A stretch of 64,000 bases of DNA, from positions 62,001-126,000 of the forward strand of contig CAWHOW010000049.1 of NCBI GenBank assembly GCA_963831005.1. The letters are read 5' to 3'. Shown here in pieces: positions 45,314 through 54,363 of this stretch. Source of the DNA: CAWHOW01 sp963831005. Its GTDB lineage: Bacteria; Bacteroidota; Bacteroidia; Bacteroidales; CG2-30-32-10. The position numbers and the translations under genes were made by a program. Under the pieces are notes generated by a model. The model saw only the letters and a program-made list of their open reading frames with translations. It ran no database searches and was not told where the DNA came from. Numbering within the stretch: the stretch's first letter is position 1; every line of letters starts with the position of its first letter.

Positions 45314-47284
45314 TTACGAAAGAGGGTTACCTTCTGCTTCCTTCTCCTTCTCTTCCAAATGAGCAAGTAGTGATTCCCATTGCTCCATTTCATCTCCTAA
45401 TTGTTTCTTAAGCTTTTCGTATTTGGCATAGAACTCTTTATCGGCAAGTATGCTTTTATAGGTTTCAGGATTGATAAGCATTTCATCTATCTGTCCAACT
45501 TCTTTCTCAAGTATAGAAATCTGTTCTTCCGACTTTTCAACAAGGGTTTTCAGTTTCCTGAATTCTTTATCTAATTGTTTTTTCTTTTCCCTGTTCTGTT
45601 TGTTTAATGAGGCTTCAGGGCTTTTCTCTTTAGTGTTGACTGACTTCTTCGAAAGTTCCAGTTCTCGCAGTGATTCTATTTTCCTTGATTTTAGGAAATC
45701 ATAAATGTCGCCGAGATACTCCCGTATGCTGTGATTCTTGAATTCGAATATCCTGTTTGTCAATCCATGCAGAAAATATCTGTCGTGCGAAACTATCAGT
45801 AAGGTTCCGTTATAATGCTGCAATGCTTTTTTCAAAATATCTTTTGAGCGCATGTCAAGATGGTTGGTTGGTTCATCCAATACAAGGAAGTTGACAGGAC
45901 TTAAAATCAACTTGGCTAAAGCCAATCTTGATTTTTCCCCTCCCGAAAGCACTTTTACCTTTTTTGAAATCCCGTCTTCATCAAATAAAAATGAACCTAA
46001 AATTGAACGTATCTTTGCCCTTATCTCGCCAACGGCTGCTTCATCAATTGTTTCCAGTACAGTTTTTTCGGGATTGAGAAGTTCCGATTGATTCTGCGCA
46101 TAATAACCAAGTTTAACATTATGACCATGTTTCATTTCCCCGGTAAAATCAAGGTCGTTTACAATAATGCGAGAGAGTGTGGTTTTGCCCTCGCCATTTT
46201 TACCCACGAATGCTATCCTGTCACCATTATTTACAAGGAAATTCAGATTATTCAGGATAAGATGGCTCCCATAGTTTTTAGATAAATGATTGGCCTCGAT
46301 TATAACTTTTCCTGCATGTGGAGCAGGAGGGAAGCGGAAAAAGATTGAAGAAGTATCTGTTTCATCAACTTCTATTCTGTCAATTTTGTCTAGCAATTTA
46401 ATACGTGATTGTACCTGCCTTGCCTTTGTTGCCTGATAACGAAAACGGTTAATGAATTTTTCGCTGTCGGCAATTTGCTTCTGCTGGTTATTGTATGCTG
46501 CAAGCTGGTGATCTATCCTTTCTGCGCGCATCTGCTCATATTGGGTATAGGAAGCTTTGTAGTCAAAAATCTTCGCAAGAGAGATTTCAATGGTTCTTTT
46601 TGTAATATTATCAAGGAAAGCACGGTCGTGAGAAACCAGCATCACTGCACCGTAATAATTTAAAAGGAAATCTTCCAGCCATTGAATGGACTCAATATCC
46701 AAATGATTGGTGGGTTCATCAAGCAGAACAACATTAGGTTTTTGAAGGAGAATTTTTGCAAGCTCAACACGCATCTGCCATCCTCCGCTGAACTCCGACA
46801 ATAACCTGTTAAAATCAGTGTGCAAAAACCCAAGTCCTAATAATATTCTTTCCGATTCTCCTTGCATATTTTGTCCACCCAGGAGATGAAACCTTTCGTT
46901 AGCATCCGTGAGTTTGTGCAGCAGCTTATAATATGCCTCCGATTCGAAATCAGTGCGTCCTGAGATTTCGGCGGTTAGTTTTTTTATGCTTTCCTCCAGG
47001 TTCATTGCTTCAGCAAATGCAGTCATTGCTTCCTGTAAAACAGTTTTCCCGGAATTTATGAAATTAATTTCCTGTGGGAGGAACCCGATTGTTGTATCGG
47101 AAGGTATAACTACAGTTCCTTTTTCAGGTTCCTGTGTCCCTGCAATTATTCGCATCAGGGTTGTTTTGCCGGCGCCATTTTTGCCTACCAAACCTATCCT
47201 GTCCTTGTCGGCTATGACGAAAGAGACATCATCAAATAAATCAACACCAGTAAAATGTATAGAGAGATTATTTACAGAAATCAT
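45314..47284 (-). CDS. ABC-F family ATPase
   Basis: 656 residues, two ABC domains and no membrane segment: Walker A GKNGAGKTT (about 36) and GKNGEGKTT (about 366), signatures EFSGGWQMRVELAK and LSGGEKSRLALAK, Walker B VVLLDEPTNHLD and FLVLDEPTNHLD, and a charged inter-domain linker (YTQYEQMRAERIDHQ). The C-terminus is a Lys/Glu coiled coil (EFRKLKTLVEKSEEQI) as in Uup-type members. ABC-F proteins act on the ribosome, adjusting translation or protecting from antibiotics; which branch this is cannot be fixed here. Confidence 0.93.
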   Translation of the reverse strand: MISVNNLSIHFTGVDLFDDVSFVIADKDRIGLVGKNGAGKTTLMRIIAGTQEPEKGTVVIPSDTTIGFLPQEINFINSGKTVLQEAMTAFAEAMNLEESIKKLTAEISGRTDFESEAYYKLLHKLTDANERFHLLGGQNMQGESERILLGLGFLHTDFNRLLSEFSGGWQMRVELAKILLQKPNVVLLDEPTNHLDIESIQWLEDFLLNYYGAVMLVSHDRAFLDNITKRTIEISLAKIFDYKASYTQYEQMRAERIDHQLAAYNNQQKQIADSEKFINRFRYQATKARQVQSRIKLLDKIDRIEVDETDTSSIFFRFPPAPHAGKVIIEANHLSKNYGSHLILNNLNFLVNNGDRIAFVGKNGEGKTTLSRIIVNDLDFTGEMKHGHNVKLGYYAQNQSELLNPEKTVLETIDEAAVGEIRAKIRSILGSFLFDEDGISKKVKVLSGGEKSRLALAKLILSPVNFLVLDEPTNHLDMRSKDILKKALQHYNGTLLIVSHDRYFLHGLTNRIFEFKNHSIREYLGDIYDFLKSRKIESLRELELSKKSVNTKEKSPEASLNKQNREKKKQLDKEFRKLKTLVEKSEEQISILEKEVGQIDEMLINPETYKSILADKEFYAKYEKLKKQLGDEMEQWESLLAHLEEKEKEAEGNPLS

Positions 47285-47410
47285 TATTCAGGTTGTTCAG
47301 GGGTGCAAAGATAATAAGCTCCGGCTCATTAAAAAATGAAGGCTGACAAAATACTTCCATTAGAATGCAATGAGGAAAGTATATTTGGTTTTAAAATATT
47401 GGAATGGAAG

Positions 47411-48097
47411 TTAATTGAACAGTTTTACCAGGAAATAAGCCGACATGGCTGCAATTACACCTATAGCCATCACTTTCAATGCGCCAATAATAGGATTTTG
47501 ACCAGTAAGCTTACTTTTAAAATACCCGAATACCAACAGGCAAATCACCGTTACAATAAATGACAATTTAAACCCGGTCAGAGGTGCGGTAGTGAAAACA
47601 TAAGCCATCATAGGTATGGCACCACCAACAATGTATGACATGCCAATATTAAAGGCACTTTTCTTTGCCTTATTTTTATCGGGTTCTTCAAGTCCCAGTT
47701 CATACTTCATCATGAATTTTACCCACTTATCGGTATCCTTGCTGAGTTCTTCGACAGCGCTATTTTGCACACCTTCCGATAATCCCATTTCTTCAAATAT
47801 CTCTTTCACTTCCTTCTTTTCAGTTTCGGGAAAATCAATAGTTTCCTGATACTCTCTTTTAAGCTCGGATTGATAGTGATCCAATTCTGTTCTTCCGGCA
47901 AGATAGCCACCCAACCCCATTGCAATTGAACCAGCAATTATTTCTGCAACACCGGCAGTGATGATTAGTCCGTTCGACTGCACTGCACTGCTTAAACCAG
48001 CTGCGAGAGCAAAAGGAACAGTAAGCCCGTCGGACATTCCAATTACAATATCCGAGATGAAATCAGAACTTTTTAAATGTAATTCATCATGACCCAT
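47411..48097 (-). CDS. VIT1/CCC1 family iron or manganese transporter
   Basis: 228 residues. SDIVIGMSDGLTVPFALAAGL and IAGSIAMGLGGYLAGRTE mark the first two membrane helices. A Glu-rich cytosolic insert (YQETIDFPETEKKEVKEIFEEMGL), the metal-collecting domain, precedes three more helices (MSYIVGGAIPMMAYVF onward). Plant VIT1 moves Fe2+ or Mn2+ into vacuoles in exchange for protons; here it would export or detoxify the metal across the inner membrane. It begins 15 nt after the carrier-protein gene. Confidence 0.9.
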   Translation of the reverse strand: MGHDELHLKSSDFISDIVIGMSDGLTVPFALAAGLSSAVQSNGLIITAGVAEIIAGSIAMGLGGYLAGRTELDHYQSELKREYQETIDFPETEKKEVKEIFEEMGLSEGVQNSAVEELSKDTDKWVKFMMKYELGLEEPDKNKAKKSAFNIGMSYIVGGAIPMMAYVFTTAPLTGFKLSFIVTVICLLVFGYFKSKLTGQNPIIGALKVMAIGVIAAMSAYFLVKLFN

Positions 48098-48112
48098 ACA
48101 AAGACCAAAGAA

Positions 48113-48352
48113 TTATTTTGCAGCTAATTTCTCATTTATTGAAGCCAGCATTTGCCCGACATTCTTCCACCTGATGATCTCAGAGCTTTTAAACTTTACT
48201 CCGAAATGTTTTTCAATGGCAACAACCAGATTAACATGTGAAAGGGAATCCCATTCATCAATATTGTCAGCTGTCATTTCAGGTGTTATTTTAATATCCT
48301 TATCATCGAATACTTTGCAGAATACTGCATTCAATTCTTCAAATGTGTCCAT
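48113..48352 (-). CDS. Acyl carrier protein-like protein
   Basis: 79 residues, four-helix ACP fold with the phosphopantetheine site Ser in NIDEWDSLSHVNLVVAIE (about 30-47; DSL as in ACPs). It differs in the flanks from FabF-serving housekeeping ACP, so it is likely a dedicated carrier. The AMP-forming ligase gene ends 42 nt upstream, suggesting the ligase loads this carrier with an acyl group. Confidence 0.85.
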   Translation of the reverse strand: MDTFEELNAVFCKVFDDKDIKITPEMTADNIDEWDSLSHVNLVVAIEKHFGVKFKSSEIIRWKNVGQMLASINEKLAAK

Positions 48353-48394
48353 TATTTATTTTTCTAGGTTTAAAAATTCAAAGTTAAAACATTT

Positions 48395-49381
48395 TTATTC
48401 ATCCAATGTTGAAATATCACCGGGATCAATTCCCATATACCATGCTTTCAATACCCGCCTCATTATCTTGCCACTCTTATTCTTTGGCACTTCCTTAATT
48501 ACCTTTATTTCCTGTGGAGTGGCTATGGAAGACAATTTATTTGCCAGTCGCAATCGTATATTCATTTCAAGATCATCTGACCAGGAGAACTGGTCTTTAA
48601 GTCGAACGTAAGCTACTACCTTTTCAAATAGAATATCATCAGGTGCGCCTATAACACCTGATTCCGCTATCTCTGGAATTTCGAGCAAAGCGCTTTCAAT
48701 TTCAAACGGACTGATAAGATGACCTGCGGTATTTATCACATCATCATTTCTCCCGACAAACCAATAATACCCTTCTTCATCGCGATAGGCAAGGTCACCG
48801 GAATAATAATATCCATTTTTAAATTTCTTATTATATACTTCTTTATTGTTCAGATATGTTCTGAACATGCTGTCCCAGCCTGCTTTTATACAAAGGTTTC
48901 CAGTTTTCTTATCATTTATTATGTTTCCCTCATCCGAAATTATAGCTGCATCTATTGCACCATTGGGCTTGCCCATAGAGCCGGGCTTAACGGTCAAACC
49001 GGGACGATTAGTAATCATAATGCTTCCTGTTTCAGTCTGGAACCAGGTATCATAAATATCTTTTTTGAACAATTCCCGTGACCAATGAATGACCTCTGGA
49101 TTAAGAGGTTCGCCCACGCTGAAGATATGTTTTAGGTTTTTCAGATCATGCTTCAGATAGATAGCCCTGTCCTCTCTCATCAGCATCCTGAGTGCAGTCG
49201 GGGCGGTGTACCAAATTGTGATCTTTTCATTTTCCAATAGCGACATCCACACTTCTGCATCATAAGAACCCCCGAAATGAACCTGTGTAACACCTAAACT
49301 CCATGGGCCTATTATACCGTAAGATGTACCCGTAACCCATCCCTGGTCGGCAGTGCACCAGTATATTTCATTCTCATTCAA
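48395..49381 (-). CDS. AMP-forming acyl-CoA/ACP ligase, C-terminal part
   Basis: Holds the rest of the adenylation domain: IYWCTADQGWVTGTSYGI, TWFQTETGSIM, YSGDLAYRDEEGYYWFVGRNDD (hinge) and the catalytic Lys near the end, PKNKSGKIMRR. It reads directly out of the N-terminal part: a 4-nt overlap shows one base is missing near 49379, since adding one T gives NLNENEIYWC with no stop. The whole gene, 50025-48395, would be about 543 residues. Acetyl-CoA synthetase-like wording (CTADQGWVTGTSYG) suggests a small acyl substrate. Confidence 0.88.
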   Translation of the reverse strand: MNENEIYWCTADQGWVTGTSYGIIGPWSLGVTQVHFGGSYDAEVWMSLLENEKITIWYTAPTALRMLMREDRAIYLKHDLKNLKHIFSVGEPLNPEVIHWSRELFKKDIYDTWFQTETGSIMITNRPGLTVKPGSMGKPNGAIDAAIISDEGNIINDKKTGNLCIKAGWDSMFRTYLNNKEVYNKKFKNGYYYSGDLAYRDEEGYYWFVGRNDDVINTAGHLISPFEIESALLEIPEIAESGVIGAPDDILFEKVVAYVRLKDQFSWSDDLEMNIRLRLANKLSSIATPQEIKVIKEVPKNKSGKIMRRVLKAWYMGIDPGDISTLDE

Positions 49382-50025
49382 TTGAAGAACATGTTGTGAA
49401 GTGATAGCTTTGCAATAAGCACACTTTTATGCTGATGAAGCACTCCTTTTGGTTTTCCTGTGGAACCCGAAGTGTAATGAAGTACCGACGGGGTATCAGG
49501 TAGTGTAAGTTCTACATTAAATTTGTCCGATGCTTCTTTCATCAGCAAAGAATAACTAAGAACATTATTCGATAAATGTTCATCAATATCCGTAATAATA
49601 ATAGTTTTCAGTGCAGGGAGTTTATTCTGGATACGTGAAACTTTCTTGTATAAGCTCTTTTTTGTAATAATACCCTTTGCACCTGAATCGCCGAGCCTGT
49701 CGAGTAAAGATTCTTCACCGAAATTAGAAAAGAGGGTTCCCGCAACAGCCTGTATTTTCAATGTGCCCAGAAAAGCAAATATCTGTTCGGTTGATTTAGG
49801 AAGGAAAGTGAAAAATATATCTCCCTTATTAAAATCAAGGCTTTTCAAAACATTGGCAAACTTATTCGATTCCTTATCAAGTTCGCTGAAAGTATAATCA
49901 GTCTTCTCCAGGCTACTGTTTATCCAGCGCATGGCAATTTTATCACCCCTACCTTCAGCGCATTGTTGTAAAGTGCAAATGTGCCCTAAATTATATTGAT
50001 TGTTTATTACAGGTATACTATTCAT
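49378..50025 (-). CDS. AMP-forming acyl-CoA/ACP ligase, N-terminal part
   Basis: 215 codons with the nucleotide-binding loop YTSGSTGKPKGVLHQH (about 185-200) and upstream FSELDKESNKFANVLKSL, ending at a stop that results from a 1-nt deletion near 49379. It does not function without the next frame. Adjacent to a carrier protein gene, so an acyl-ACP ligase is plausible. Sequence error or a true lesion: unresolved. Confidence 0.88.
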   Translation of the reverse strand: MNSIPVINNQYNLGHICTLQQCAEGRGDKIAMRWINSSLEKTDYTFSELDKESNKFANVLKSLDFNKGDIFFTFLPKSTEQIFAFLGTLKIQAVAGTLFSNFGEESLLDRLGDSGAKGIITKKSLYKKVSRIQNKLPALKTIIITDIDEHLSNNVLSYSLLMKEASDKFNVELTLPDTPSVLHYTSGSTGKPKGVLHQHKSVLIAKLSLHNMFFN

Positions 50026-50124
50026 GTTATAAGATTTGGAGTGTAAAATTACAATAAAATTGACAAGTTATAATTTCTTGTTTTTGTCTCCTATATTTTG
50101 ATTTAATAAATTCATGCTTCGTCT

Positions 50125-50787
50125 TTATATTAAAATCTTGTGATTAATATGGGGCTGATTTTGAAATGATGTAAGTGGTATTGCAAGTGCTATGAAATTG
50201 TTTTTATGCAGGTATTCAAGGTAAAGGGGCAGAACATACTGGACTTTTTCTTTTGCTTTCAGGCTGTCGTGAAAAACAACTATATCGCCACTTTGAGGGT
50301 TATTGAGAAGAGAAGCAAGACATTTATCTTTATCAAGTTCTATATCGAAATCGCCACTTAAGCTACTCCACATAATTACTGAATATCTGTGTTTTAATCC
50401 TCTTATTTGAGCATGCTTCAGTTTGCCATAGGGCGGACGGAACAAAGGCGATTTTACCAAACGGTTGCAATTTTCAACATCTTCAAGATACTTCAGTGTG
50501 TTGGTTTTCCATCCGTTATAATGACTGAAAGTATGATTGCCAACTGAATGACCGTTTTGCAGAATAGAATCATATACTGTGGGATATGCTTCAACATTCT
50601 TTCCCAAACAGAAGAAAGTAGCTTTTGCCGAATATTTATTTAACTCGCCGAGAATAAATGGCGTTGTTTCCGGATTAGGGCCATCATCGAAAGTAATATA
50701 AATGTTATTGTTATCATTAGGTAACTCCCAGGTAAGGTCTCTTTTATGAACTTTCCTTATAATTCTGGGAGTTGAGAATAGATACAT
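50125..50787 (-). CDS. Polysaccharide deacetylase (CE4/NodB family)
   Basis: 220 residues with the NodB motifs: TFDDGPNPET (catalytic and zinc Asp, about 32), GNHTFSHY (two zinc His, about 87) and RPPYGK (about 117), then a late VVFHDS containing the catalytic His. The family removes N-acetyl groups from peptidoglycan or exopolysaccharide. No signal peptide is visible, which is unusual for periplasmic members. It lies 99 nt upstream of the ligase gene. Confidence 0.92.
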   Translation of the reverse strand: MYLFSTPRIIRKVHKRDLTWELPNDNNNIYITFDDGPNPETTPFILGELNKYSAKATFFCLGKNVEAYPTVYDSILQNGHSVGNHTFSHYNGWKTNTLKYLEDVENCNRLVKSPLFRPPYGKLKHAQIRGLKHRYSVIMWSSLSGDFDIELDKDKCLASLLNNPQSGDIVVFHDSLKAKEKVQYVLPLYLEYLHKNNFIALAIPLTSFQNQPHINHKILI

Positions 50788-50868
50788 AGCTTATGAATAT
50801 TAATAACTTATATTACCGATAAAAACAATTCTGTCAGGACTTACCAAAACAAACAGTAAAACAAAATA

Positions 50869-50960
50869 TTTTACGCCACCAAGGCACAAAAACACTAAGT
50901 TTCACCAAGATTTCTTAGTGTTTCTTTGAGTCTTAGTGACTTTGTGGCAAGATTATGAAT
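50869..50960. repeat. Imperfect palindromic repeat element
   Basis: TACGCCACCAAGGCACAAAAAC, ACTAAG..CTTAGTGT, and AGTGACTTTGTGGC form a long imperfect inverted repeat of a type widespread in Bacteroidota intergenic DNA. A related end (GTGACTTTGTGACAGGATTATG) is at 38014-38035, followed there as here by ATGA..CTCTGNGTAA. Confidence 0.55.
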
Positions 50961-50999
50961 CTCTGTGTAAGTCCTGTCTGAATAAGCCCCATATTATTA

Positions 51000-53900
51000 T
51001 TACCTCATTCTTCTTTTCTTTACCGCATCAGGGTTTTCTTTCTGACCAGCAGCGTATATGTTATAATAATTATCAAATATCCCTTTCGCTTTTTTCGACA
51101 ATGCATCCTGCTTAAACTCACCGGTTACCATAGCAATCCGATTCATGACCCGAAGTGCCATATCCTTCTGGTCGTCAACTTCGGCAGCCATACTTCCCGT
51201 AAAGGCGAATAAATATTCAAAATTCTGCCTGTATAATTCAGTTAGGCGTTCCATTAACTTATTGGCTTTGGCTGTCGCTCCTGCCTGATAATATGCTTCG
51301 GCAATTGAAAGAACAAAATAATTATAAGGAACCGAAGATTCAGGCATCACTGCCATGCATTTATCTAGAACTTTTACAGCCGAATCCTTTTTCCCTTCAA
51401 TAACAAGCTGGTCGGCAAGTCTTGCAAAAAGATTGCGGAAATTCATCGTCATCCGCATATTGGTTTCATCAAGATAGACAGTAGAGTCCTGCATATTTCC
51501 CCATTGAAACTTATTCATCACATTATCGTACATCGCTTTTGAATAAACTTCGCCTGTCTGCCCATCGAAGCTATGTGCCTTAAGTGGAACCAGTCGGAAA
51601 GCAAGCCCCTCCTGCTGAAAATATTTCTGTAAACCTATATATGCTTCATCGCCTGTAGTAATGGAAAAGTAGATAGGGCGTTTCCAGTTGTTGTTTGCAA
51701 GTATATCAAGTAATGTAAGGTTGTTCTTTTGTACTCCGTATCCTTTCAATCTCCATTCCATTACATCAACTATGGAATCAGCTTTTTCTGCAGGAACTGT
51801 TCCGCTTGCAAGAACAGCTTTCTTATCAATCGTAAGTTTCACATTATGAGTAGGAAAATAATCAATCTTTTTACCGGAAGCAACAGTTACCTTGGTTGAA
51901 GGATCATCGCTTAAAGCAAAATTCATAAGTTGTTTCAGTTCAATCGGGCCTTTCACGTTTTCATTATCATAAATGTAAACAGCATCGCGTGTTCCATTCT
52001 TATACTGGTTCCATGCCATAGAAATTGGAAGAGGGTCCGACTCATATGCCTTTCTTGTCATAGCATAGATATAAGAATCCGTATTGAGAAGGCTTAAATT
52101 CACTACCCTCACATCTCTGCGTACACCCATTACTTCTTGTGCATACCATAAAGGAAATGTATCGTTATCGCCATTTGTAAACAATATTGCATTCGGGGCG
52201 CAGGAATTTAGATAATCGGTAGCTACTGCAAACATGGTGTATCTGCCTGAACGGTCGTGTCCTTCCCAGCCGTTCTTGCCCATTACATAAGGAACTGCGG
52301 CAAAGCAGGCTATAGTTATAATGACTGCCGCCAACACTGGCTTTATCCTTGTTTTCAGTTGATTATATAGCGCTATCACACCTATGCCTATCCAGATGCA
52401 AAAAGCCATCATAGAGCCTGCATAAGCATAATCTCTTTCCCTCGGCTCTGCTGGTCCCTGATTAAGATATAAAATAATTGCCAGTCCTGTCATGAAGAAG
52501 AAAAGCAAAACAACCAGCCCATCCTGATACCTGTTTTTGAAATGATAGAACAGACCTATCAGTCCCAGCAGCAAAGGAAGAAAATAAAAGTGTGTGGTCC
52601 CTTTGTTTTTCAGGTTATCGGGCAACAAATCCACCGGGCCGACAAGCGATTTATCAATAGCATCAATTCCGCTTATCCAGTTACCATTGATGGGTTTGCC
52701 AAATCCCTGCACGTCATTCTGCCTGCCTATGAAGTTCCAGAAAAAATACCGCCAATACATGAAACCGAACTGGTATCGCCAGAAGAAAGCAAGGTTTTCA
52801 GAAAAATTCGGTCGATTAATTACGGTTGGGTCCCCATTCGAGGATGGAACAGAAATAGGCGTTCCCTTAATATCTACCCAAGTCTTATACAGATCGGCTT
52901 TCTCTGCTTTCCACATTCTGGGGAACACAGTGCAGAACCTTGAATCAAAGTTTGGAACCGAACCTTTGCGGTCGTCGGTAATAACGTATTTACCTGCTTT
53001 GTCATCTCGAGAATAATAGGGTGTGCCATCGGTATAGGGTTGCTTGCTGTCGAGCGGCGAATTGTAATATTGCCCGTACAACACAGGCCAGTCGCCATAC
53101 TGCTCCCTGTTCAGGTAGGATAATAAAGCAATAGCATTCTTGGGCTTATTCTCATTTAATGGAGTTTCAGCATTTGCACGAATAATAAGAATAAGATAGG
53201 TTGAATACCCTATCAGCATAAAAGCAAACGTAAGGATAAGAGTGTTCATCACAGCCTTTTTATTCCTGATAAAATAGAACAGCGTTATTAAAAGCCCTGC
53301 CATTATTAGCCGCATAATAAAACTGCCGACGCCTGTGCTTCCGATCAGTATCAACAATAGGAATATGGCTGACAATATGAATAATAAGTTTCTGCGCATG
53401 GGTTTTAAATTGGGTTTGGTTGTGTATAACACCCCTCCGGCAATTAAGGCGAAAAACAAAAGTGCAAGGAATAAGCTTCCCGAATTAAAAGGCATTCCAA
53501 GAGTGTTCACAAAAAACAATTCTGTTTTGGCAAACAAATCAACAACCTTTGGAATAATAATGCTGAATATGGCTCCTGTAATTCCAAGCGATATAAGGGA
53601 AGCGATCACTATTCCCCTAAATGAAGGCTTGTAATATTTAAAGTAAAACAAAAAACCCATAGCGGGTATGGCCAGTAAATTCAGTAAGTGTACACCGATA
53701 GATAAACCAATTAGGAAGCCAATCAAAATGATCCAGTGGAAGCTGTCGCGCAGGCTTGCTTCCCTGTCCCATTTGGTTGCACACCAAAATATAGCCAAAG
53801 TAAAGAATGATGACATAGCCCACACTATGCCTTCGACTGCGGAGAACCACAACGAATCGCAAAAAGTATATGCCATAGCCCCCACTATCCCGGCGCCGAA

Positions 53901-54266
53901 CACGGCATACATATTGGCTTTATTTGATTCTTCCCCCTTATCGGTAATAAAGAATTTTCTTCCCATGTAAGTAATGATCCAAAAACAGAACATTACTGAA
54001 AATCCGCTGCAAATCCCGCATAGATGATTAATAAGGGGAGCGACCATGGCTGTGTTTCCAAACGACAAAAGAGAGATAAGTCTTCCCAGCAGCAGGAAAG
54101 TGGGAGCGCCGGGAGGATGGCCTACTTCCAGTTTGTACGAACAGGAAATAAATTCCCCGCAATCCCAGAAACTTGCTGTTGATTCGGATGTAAGGAAAAA
54201 TATACTACAGGCGGCAATGCCAACAAGCCAGCCTATGATGGTGTTAAGTTTATTAAAATCTTTCAT
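51000..54266 (-). CDS. DUF2723 membrane protein, GT-C-like, paralogue 1
   Basis: 1088 residues. The N-terminal half has about twelve membrane helices and the DUF2723 signature FWDCGEFISCSYKLEVGHPPGAP (about 34-56), whose Asp/Glu resembles the catalytic acid of GT-C glycosyltransferases. The human relative TMEM260 is a protein O-mannosyltransferase, so a role in glycosylating exported proteins is reasonable but unproved here. The second half has a soluble YAQEVMGVRRDVRVVNLSLLNT region and C-terminal TPR-like helices. The gene at 60631 is a close paralogue. The start is preceded by a terminator for the upstream cargo gene. Confidence 0.9.
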   Translation of the reverse strand: MKDFNKLNTIIGWLVGIAACSIFFLTSESTASFWDCGEFISCSYKLEVGHPPGAPTFLLLGRLISLLSFGNTAMVAPLINHLCGICSGFSVMFCFWIITYMGRKFFITDKGEESNKANMYAVFGAGIVGAMAYTFCDSLWFSAVEGIVWAMSSFFTLAIFWCATKWDREASLRDSFHWIILIGFLIGLSIGVHLLNLLAIPAMGFLFYFKYYKPSFRGIVIASLISLGITGAIFSIIIPKVVDLFAKTELFFVNTLGMPFNSGSLFLALLFFALIAGGVLYTTKPNLKPMRRNLLFILSAIFLLLILIGSTGVGSFIMRLIMAGLLITLFYFIRNKKAVMNTLILTFAFMLIGYSTYLILIIRANAETPLNENKPKNAIALLSYLNREQYGDWPVLYGQYYNSPLDSKQPYTDGTPYYSRDDKAGKYVITDDRKGSVPNFDSRFCTVFPRMWKAEKADLYKTWVDIKGTPISVPSSNGDPTVINRPNFSENLAFFWRYQFGFMYWRYFFWNFIGRQNDVQGFGKPINGNWISGIDAIDKSLVGPVDLLPDNLKNKGTTHFYFLPLLLGLIGLFYHFKNRYQDGLVVLLFFFMTGLAIILYLNQGPAEPRERDYAYAGSMMAFCIWIGIGVIALYNQLKTRIKPVLAAVIITIACFAAVPYVMGKNGWEGHDRSGRYTMFAVATDYLNSCAPNAILFTNGDNDTFPLWYAQEVMGVRRDVRVVNLSLLNTDSYIYAMTRKAYESDPLPISMAWNQYKNGTRDAVYIYDNENVKGPIELKQLMNFALSDDPSTKVTVASGKKIDYFPTHNVKLTIDKKAVLASGTVPAEKADSIVDVMEWRLKGYGVQKNNLTLLDILANNNWKRPIYFSITTGDEAYIGLQKYFQQEGLAFRLVPLKAHSFDGQTGEVYSKAMYDNVMNKFQWGNMQDSTVYLDETNMRMTMNFRNLFARLADQLVIEGKKDSAVKVLDKCMAVMPESSVPYNYFVLSIAEAYYQAGATAKANKLMERLTELYRQNFEYLFAFTGSMAAEVDDQKDMALRVMNRIAMVTGEFKQDALSKKAKGIFDNYYNIYAAGQKENPDAVKKRRMR

Positions 54267-54300
54267 GATGCTTATTGAAATTGGAATTGCGAATATATAA

Positions 54301-54329
54301 AAAAAGCGGAAAAATGGTTTCCGCTTTTT
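54301..54329 (-). terminator. Intrinsic terminator between YVTN cargo and DUF2723 genes
   Basis: AAAAAGCGGAAA, AATGG loop, TTTCCGCTTTTT: a 12-bp perfect stem, 35 nt after the stop of the YVTN cargo gene on the minus strand and 35 nt before the DUF2723 ATG, so the two are separate transcripts. Confidence 0.85.
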
Positions 54330-54363
54330 GTTAATTGCCGGCCAGTGACAGTTTTGCTATTTG

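Noticed and set aside
47336..47563. 75-codon plus-strand gene
   Set aside because: Mostly antisense to the VIT1 gene and without family or start signal.
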